From positions 1 to 64,000 of the forward strand of contig JALHPU010000006.1 of NCBI GenBank assembly GCA_022842325.1: DNA of 64,000 nt, given 5' to 3'. Under the pieces are notes generated by a model. It ran no database searches. It was not told the origin of the DNA and saw only the letters and a list, made by a program, of their open reading frames with translations. The DNA is from Sulfuritalea sp. GTDB lineage: Bacteria > Pseudomonadota > Gammaproteobacteria > Burkholderiales > Rhodocyclaceae. The position numbers were made by a program, and so were the translations under genes. This document shows positions 62,972 to 64,000 of the stretch, one piece after another; position 1 is the first letter of the stretch, and the number at the start of each line of letters is the position of its first letter.

Positions 62972-64000
62972 ATGCGCAGCCTACTCAAATCATTTCTCTC
63001 GTTGCTGCTTCTGTTTGCGTTGCCGCTCTCCAGCGCGATCGCCGCATCGGCCTACGTGCACGACCTCAAGGGCACGCTTACCGCAGCGGCCGGTGCCGGC
63101 GCGGCCAAGCCGCTCAAGATGGGCGATACCTTCGATGCGGGCGTCACGCTTGCCACCGGCAAGGACAGCACCGCCGTGGTCAAGTTCGAGGACGGCCAGG
63201 TCGTGACGCTGTCGCCGGATACGCGCTTCGCCGTACAGGAATACAACTACAACAAGAAGTCCGTGAAGGACAGCAACATGGTCTTTGCGCTGCTGCAGGG
63301 CGGCCTGCGCTTCGTTACCGGGGTGATCGGCGCCACCAACAACAACAAGTTCAAGCTGGCCGTGGGCACTGCGACCATCGGCGTGCGCGGCACCGACGGC
63401 TGGGCCAGCTACGTCGAAGGCGTAATCCTCGCCGCGGTAAATCAGGGCGCGCTCAGTTTCACCACGCCTGCCGGCACTCAAACGATCCCTGTGGCATCCA
63501 CGGCGCTTGTGGACACCCAAGGCCGGATTGCAGGAACACTCGTGGCGCCGACGGCGCAAATACGCGCCGCCGTTGCGGCGAACGCAGTGGTCCAGAGCAT
63601 TACCGCAAGTGCAGATACTGTTCGTTCGCAGGTCAATAACGTGACAATTCCAATCAACACGCCGGTGGTTGTCGCAGCGGCGGCGCAGGCGGCGCAGGTT
63701 GTCGCCACGGCGCGCGTAGCGCAGGCGCTGGCAGTGGCGGCGGCCAACAACGCCGCTGATGCGCCGCCAGGTCCGGCCAAGGTCGCAGCGGAAGCTGCGC
63801 TGCAGGCGGCCCGCGTGGCGGCCGCCCAGGCGACCGCGCTGGCGACGGCGGCGATAACCACCGCCCAGCAGGCGGCGGTCCAGGCCTTGAATGCCGCCGT
63901 ATCCGCTGGCGCTTCGCTGCCCACGGCGCCGCCCCCGACCCCGCAGGCAACCCCGCTGACTGCGGTCGTGCCTAGCCTTACAACGGCGCAGGTCCAGGCG
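62972..64000 (+). CDS. Exported FecR-domain protein with Ala-rich tail (3' end outside window)
   Basis: At least 343 residues, open to the window edge. A signal peptide (FLSLLLLFALPLSSAIAA) is followed by a FecR-like beta domain (GDTFDAGVTLATGKDSTAVV, KFEDGQVVTLSPDTRFAVQE, TATIGVRGTDGWASYVEG). After about residue 215 the sequence becomes a long Ala/Val/Gln-rich helical region (AAAAQAAQVVATARVAQALA) with a Pro-rich break. This is not the iron-signalling FecR but a secreted protein of the FecR-domain surface type. The fold is the same kind as the retention modules of the adhesin at 1-843. AAAGGGAAG precedes the ATG. Confidence 0.88.
   Translation, partial: MRSLLKSFLSLLLLFALPLSSAIAASAYVHDLKGTLTAAAGAGAAKPLKMGDTFDAGVTLATGKDSTAVVKFEDGQVVTLSPDTRFAVQEYNYNKKSVKDSNMVFALLQGGLRFVTGVIGATNNNKFKLAVGTATIGVRGTDGWASYVEGVILAAVNQGALSFTTPAGTQTIPVASTALVDTQGRIAGTLVAPTAQIRAAVAANAVVQSITASADTVRSQVNNVTIPINTPVVVAAAAQAAQVVATARVAQALAVAAANNAADAPPGPAKVAAEAALQAARVAAAQATALATAAITTAQQAAVQALNAAVSAGASLPTAPPPTPQATPLTAVVPSLTTAQVQA

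Overview
The window is a GC-rich chromosomal segment from a betaproteobacterium, plausibly of the Rhodocyclales/Sterolibacterium-Sulfuritalea kind. The basis is gene order (tRNA-Leu, tig, clpP, clpX, lon, tRNA-Val, ppiD, fabI), Bpt and Aat, hopanoid-type hpnCDE and a qseE-qseG-glrR operon. Genus cannot be fixed from the sequence. Coding density is high and many genes are translationally coupled by ATGA, GTGA or TTGA overlaps.

Layout: 1-5273 (minus) is a type I secretion locus: ABC exporter, HlyD adaptor, a LuxR-type regulator and the N-terminus of a LapA-like giant adhesin that runs off the window and carries an apparent frameshift in a G6 tract. 5564-8517 (minus) is acuI-prpE (acrylyl-CoA to propionyl-CoA, propionate activation). 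8675-13518 holds an NlpC/P60 hydrolase and an Fe(3+) ABC system whose three genes are split over both strands around a twin CDGSH protein, with Fur-box-like sites. 13515-14967 is aat-bpt (N-degron pathway). 15109-18112 has a large lipoprotein substrate-binding protein and fabI. 18187-26250 is the proteostasis block. 26428-29335 is hpnCDE (squalene synthesis). 29344-31727 has an orphan ybbA-type ATPase, tesA and selU.

31758-43436 is a signalling island: an HD-GYP regulator, a PAS-only membrane protein and two very large paralogous hybrid kinases on the minus strand, then a diguanylate cyclase on the plus strand. Both kinases contain translated palindromic repeats between receiver and Hpt domains; the same repeat family forms an array at 52924-53046 and supplies the stop codon of an MFS gene. 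44062-51298 continues the signalling theme with a class III cyclase fused to a hemerythrin domain, a Pat-type protein acetyltransferase, tag, and a GAF-GAF-PAS class III cyclase.

54422-62478 is the most interesting region. A qseE-qseG-glrR (sensor kinase, lipoprotein, sigma-54 activator) operon is followed on the same strand by five to seven small exported proteins, several with glycine zippers or lipoboxes. The gap between them holds a near-consensus sigma-54 promoter and two TGTC-N10-GACA-type sites, matching the known GlrR site. This suggests a locally controlled envelope-stress operon. The window ends with a decayed Doc/Fic toxin fragment and the start of a FecR-domain secreted protein with an alanine-rich tail.
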